Source: Burkholderia sp. Bp9143 (GTDB taxonomy: Bacteria > Pseudomonadota > Gammaproteobacteria > Burkholderiales > Burkholderiaceae). From it: a stretch of DNA of 64,000 bases. Shown piece after piece: positions 62,625 through 64,000 of this stretch. The notes under the pieces are model-generated. The model was not told where the DNA came from and did not search any database. It worked only from the letters and a program-made list of their open reading frames with translations. The position numbers and the translations under genes are program-made. Location of the stretch: positions 62,001 to 126,000 of the forward strand of contig NZ_QTPO01000004.1 in NCBI RefSeq assembly GCF_003853645.1, in the 5' to 3' direction. Position 1 is the stretch's first letter; each line of letters opens with the position of its first letter.

Positions 62625-63722
62625 GTGAGTACACCGGCACTGAACACCGCACCCAGCATGAAGGCCGCCGTCTGGCACGGCCGCAACGACATCCGCGTCG
62701 AAGAGGTTCCCGTTCCGGCGCACCCGCCGGCCGGCTGGGTCCAGATCCGCGTGCACTGGTGCGGCATCTGCGGCTCGGACCTGCACGAGTACGTCGCCGG
62801 GCCCGTGTTCATCCCCGTCGACGCGCCGCATCCGCTGACGGGCCTGAAGGGCCAGTGCATCCTCGGTCACGAGTTCAGCGGCGAGATCGCGGCGCTCGGC
62901 ACCGGCGTGACGGGCTTCGCGGTCGGCGACCGCGTGACGGCCGACGCGTGCCAGCATTGCGGCACCTGCTGGTATTGCAGGCACGGGCTGTACAACATCT
63001 GCGAAAACCTCGCGTTCACCGGTCTGATGAACAACGGCGCGTTCGCCGAATACGTGAACGTGCCGGCCGAGTTGCTGTACAAGCTGCCCGACAACTTCCC
63101 GACCGAGGCCGGCGCGCTGATCGAGCCGCTCGCGGTCGGGCTGCATGCGGTGAAGAAGGCCGGCAACATCGTTGGCCAGACCGTCGTCGTGGTCGGCGCC
63201 GGCACGATCGGCCTGTGCACGATCATGTGCGCGAAGGCCGCGGGCGCCGGACGCGTGATCGCGCTGGAAATGTCGGCCGCGCGCAAGCAGAAGGCGCTGG
63301 AGGTCGGCGCGACGGCCGTGATCGACCCGAAGGCGTGCGACGCGATCGCCGAAGTCAAGGCGCTGACGGGCGGCTACGGTGCCGACGTGTCGTTCGAGTG
63401 CATCGGGCACACGGCCACCGCGCAGCTCGCGATCGACGTGATCCGCAAGGCCGGCAAGTCGGTGATGGTCGGCATCTTCGAGGAACCGACGTCGTTCAAC
63501 TTCTTCGACATCGTGTCGACCGAGAAGGAAGTGATCGGCTCGCTGGCATACAACGGCGAATTCGCGGACGTGATCCGCTTCATCGCGGACGGCCGCATCG
63601 ACGTGCAGCCACTGATCACCGGCCGGATCACGCTCGGCGACATCGTCACGCACGGCTTCGAGGAGCTGGTCAACCACAAGGACCGGAACGTGAAGATCAT
63701 CGTCCAGCCCGCGACCGCCTGA
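62625..63722 (+). CDS. 2,3-butanediol dehydrogenase-like zinc alcohol dehydrogenase
   Basis: A 365-residue medium-chain dehydrogenase. The catalytic zinc site is WCGICGSDLHEY and GHEFSG, a structural-zinc four-Cys segment is ACQHCGTCWYCRHGLYNIC, and the Rossmann motif VVGAGTIGLC is near 185. The sequence is typical of (R,R)-butanediol/acetoin dehydrogenases, which interconvert acetoin and butanediol with NAD. A GTG start at 62625 follows GGAGACAG at good spacing; ATG 62658 (MKAAVWHG) is the alternative. Upstream lies a sigma-54-type box and inverted repeats, in line with the AcoR-type control known for acetoin genes. The 214 bp after it contain a GGCCGCC/GGCGGCC palindrome (63746-63760) without a T-run. 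Confidence 0.88.
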   Translation: MSTPALNTAPSMKAAVWHGRNDIRVEEVPVPAHPPAGWVQIRVHWCGICGSDLHEYVAGPVFIPVDAPHPLTGLKGQCILGHEFSGEIAALGTGVTGFAVGDRVTADACQHCGTCWYCRHGLYNICENLAFTGLMNNGAFAEYVNVPAELLYKLPDNFPTEAGALIEPLAVGLHAVKKAGNIVGQTVVVVGAGTIGLCTIMCAKAAGAGRVIALEMSAARKQKALEVGATAVIDPKACDAIAEVKALTGGYGADVSFECIGHTATAQLAIDVIRKAGKSVMVGIFEEPTSFNFFDIVSTEKEVIGSLAYNGEFADVIRFIADGRIDVQPLITGRITLGDIVTHGFEELVNHKDRNVKIIVQPATA

Positions 63723-63936
63723 CCCAACGATGATCGGGCGATGACGGCCGCCTGGCGGCCGGACGCGGCGCCGAACGGTGCCGGGGCAGCCCTGGCGCGG
63801 CCCGGCCGTCCGGCCGGCGCGTGACGCGCCCGTTTTCGGTGCGAGCACAACCGCGCCGGGCGCGACGCGCGGGGTCGGACTTGGATATACTCGAAGCGAC
63901 ATCACCGCTCCGCGCGCCACCCGCGCGCCCGCTTCC

Positions 63937-64000
63937 GTGAAACCACGAGCCGGCCTGATCCTCGAACTCGTCGTCAACCTGCTGCTGCCCTGGGTCGCAT
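63937..64000 (+). CDS. Start of a membrane protein, VC0807-like, cut by window edge
   Basis: A GTG at 63937 opens VKPRAGLILELVVNLLLPWV, a charged start followed by a hydrophobic helix. I recall similar openings in VC0807-family inner-membrane proteins, but only 21 codons are visible. An AT-rich TTGGATATACTCG, a possible -10 region, lies about 55 bp upstream. Confidence 0.45.
   Translation, partial: MKPRAGLILELVVNLLLPWVA

Overview
The window is high-GC DNA from a betaproteobacterium, most likely Burkholderia (probably the B. cepacia complex). Supporting signs are the type VI secretion (T6SS) gene set with TagK and TagJ, the fused assimilatory nitrate reductase/flavoprotein, DUF746 and DUF3331 proteins, and the mprF-acvB pair. 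Accessory metabolism and many regulators suggest a secondary replicon; that is inference. No tRNA, rRNA, CRISPR array, insertion sequence or prophage was seen.

Layout. 1-3327 (minus): mprF followed by the start of acvB, making and hydrolysing lysyl-phosphatidylglycerol. 3770-33064: a T6SS locus with all 13 core genes plus PAAR. The leftward arm runs tssH-tssB-tssC-hcp-tssJ-tssK-(YiaA-like)-(HAF repeat protein)-vgrG-DUF4123 adaptor-DUF3304 lipoprotein-lipase effector-PAAR-tssL-tssM-second tssL. The rightward arm runs tagK-tagJ-tssE-tssF-tssG-tssA. The arms diverge from an AT-rich 496-bp region with two copies of an 18-bp operator-like element. The cargo section (about 10.7-14.5 kb and 17.2-18.6 kb) looks more AT-rich than the core genes. 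A run of nine G fuses the adaptor frame to the lipoprotein frame.

33973-45746: a nitrate assimilation regulon. Transporter, nirB, nirD and the nitrate reductase run leftward; cobA (siroheme methyltransferase), nasT (ANTAR antiterminator) and nasS (nitrate sensor) run rightward. The 681-bp divergent region holds two opposed sigma-54 promoters, two NtrC-type sites 21 bp apart, a leader terminator before the transporter and two six-base-loop hairpins before cobA. Together these read as nitrogen control of initiation followed by nitrate-dependent antitermination.

45892-64000: mixed metabolic and regulatory genes. They include a uracil-DNA glycosylase-like protein, a YkgJ protein, an AraC regulator, an FAH-family hydrolase and an HtrA-like protease. 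A LysR/MFS divergent pair is followed by a LysR-controlled cluster with three RraA-family genes, an aminotransferase and an alpha/beta hydrolase. Then come a MocR regulator opposite a double-GNAT acetyltransferase, a DUF3331 gene behind a MerR-type promoter, a butanediol dehydrogenase behind a sigma-54-type promoter, and the first codons of a membrane protein. Several LysR, MocR and MerR targets show clear inverted repeats.
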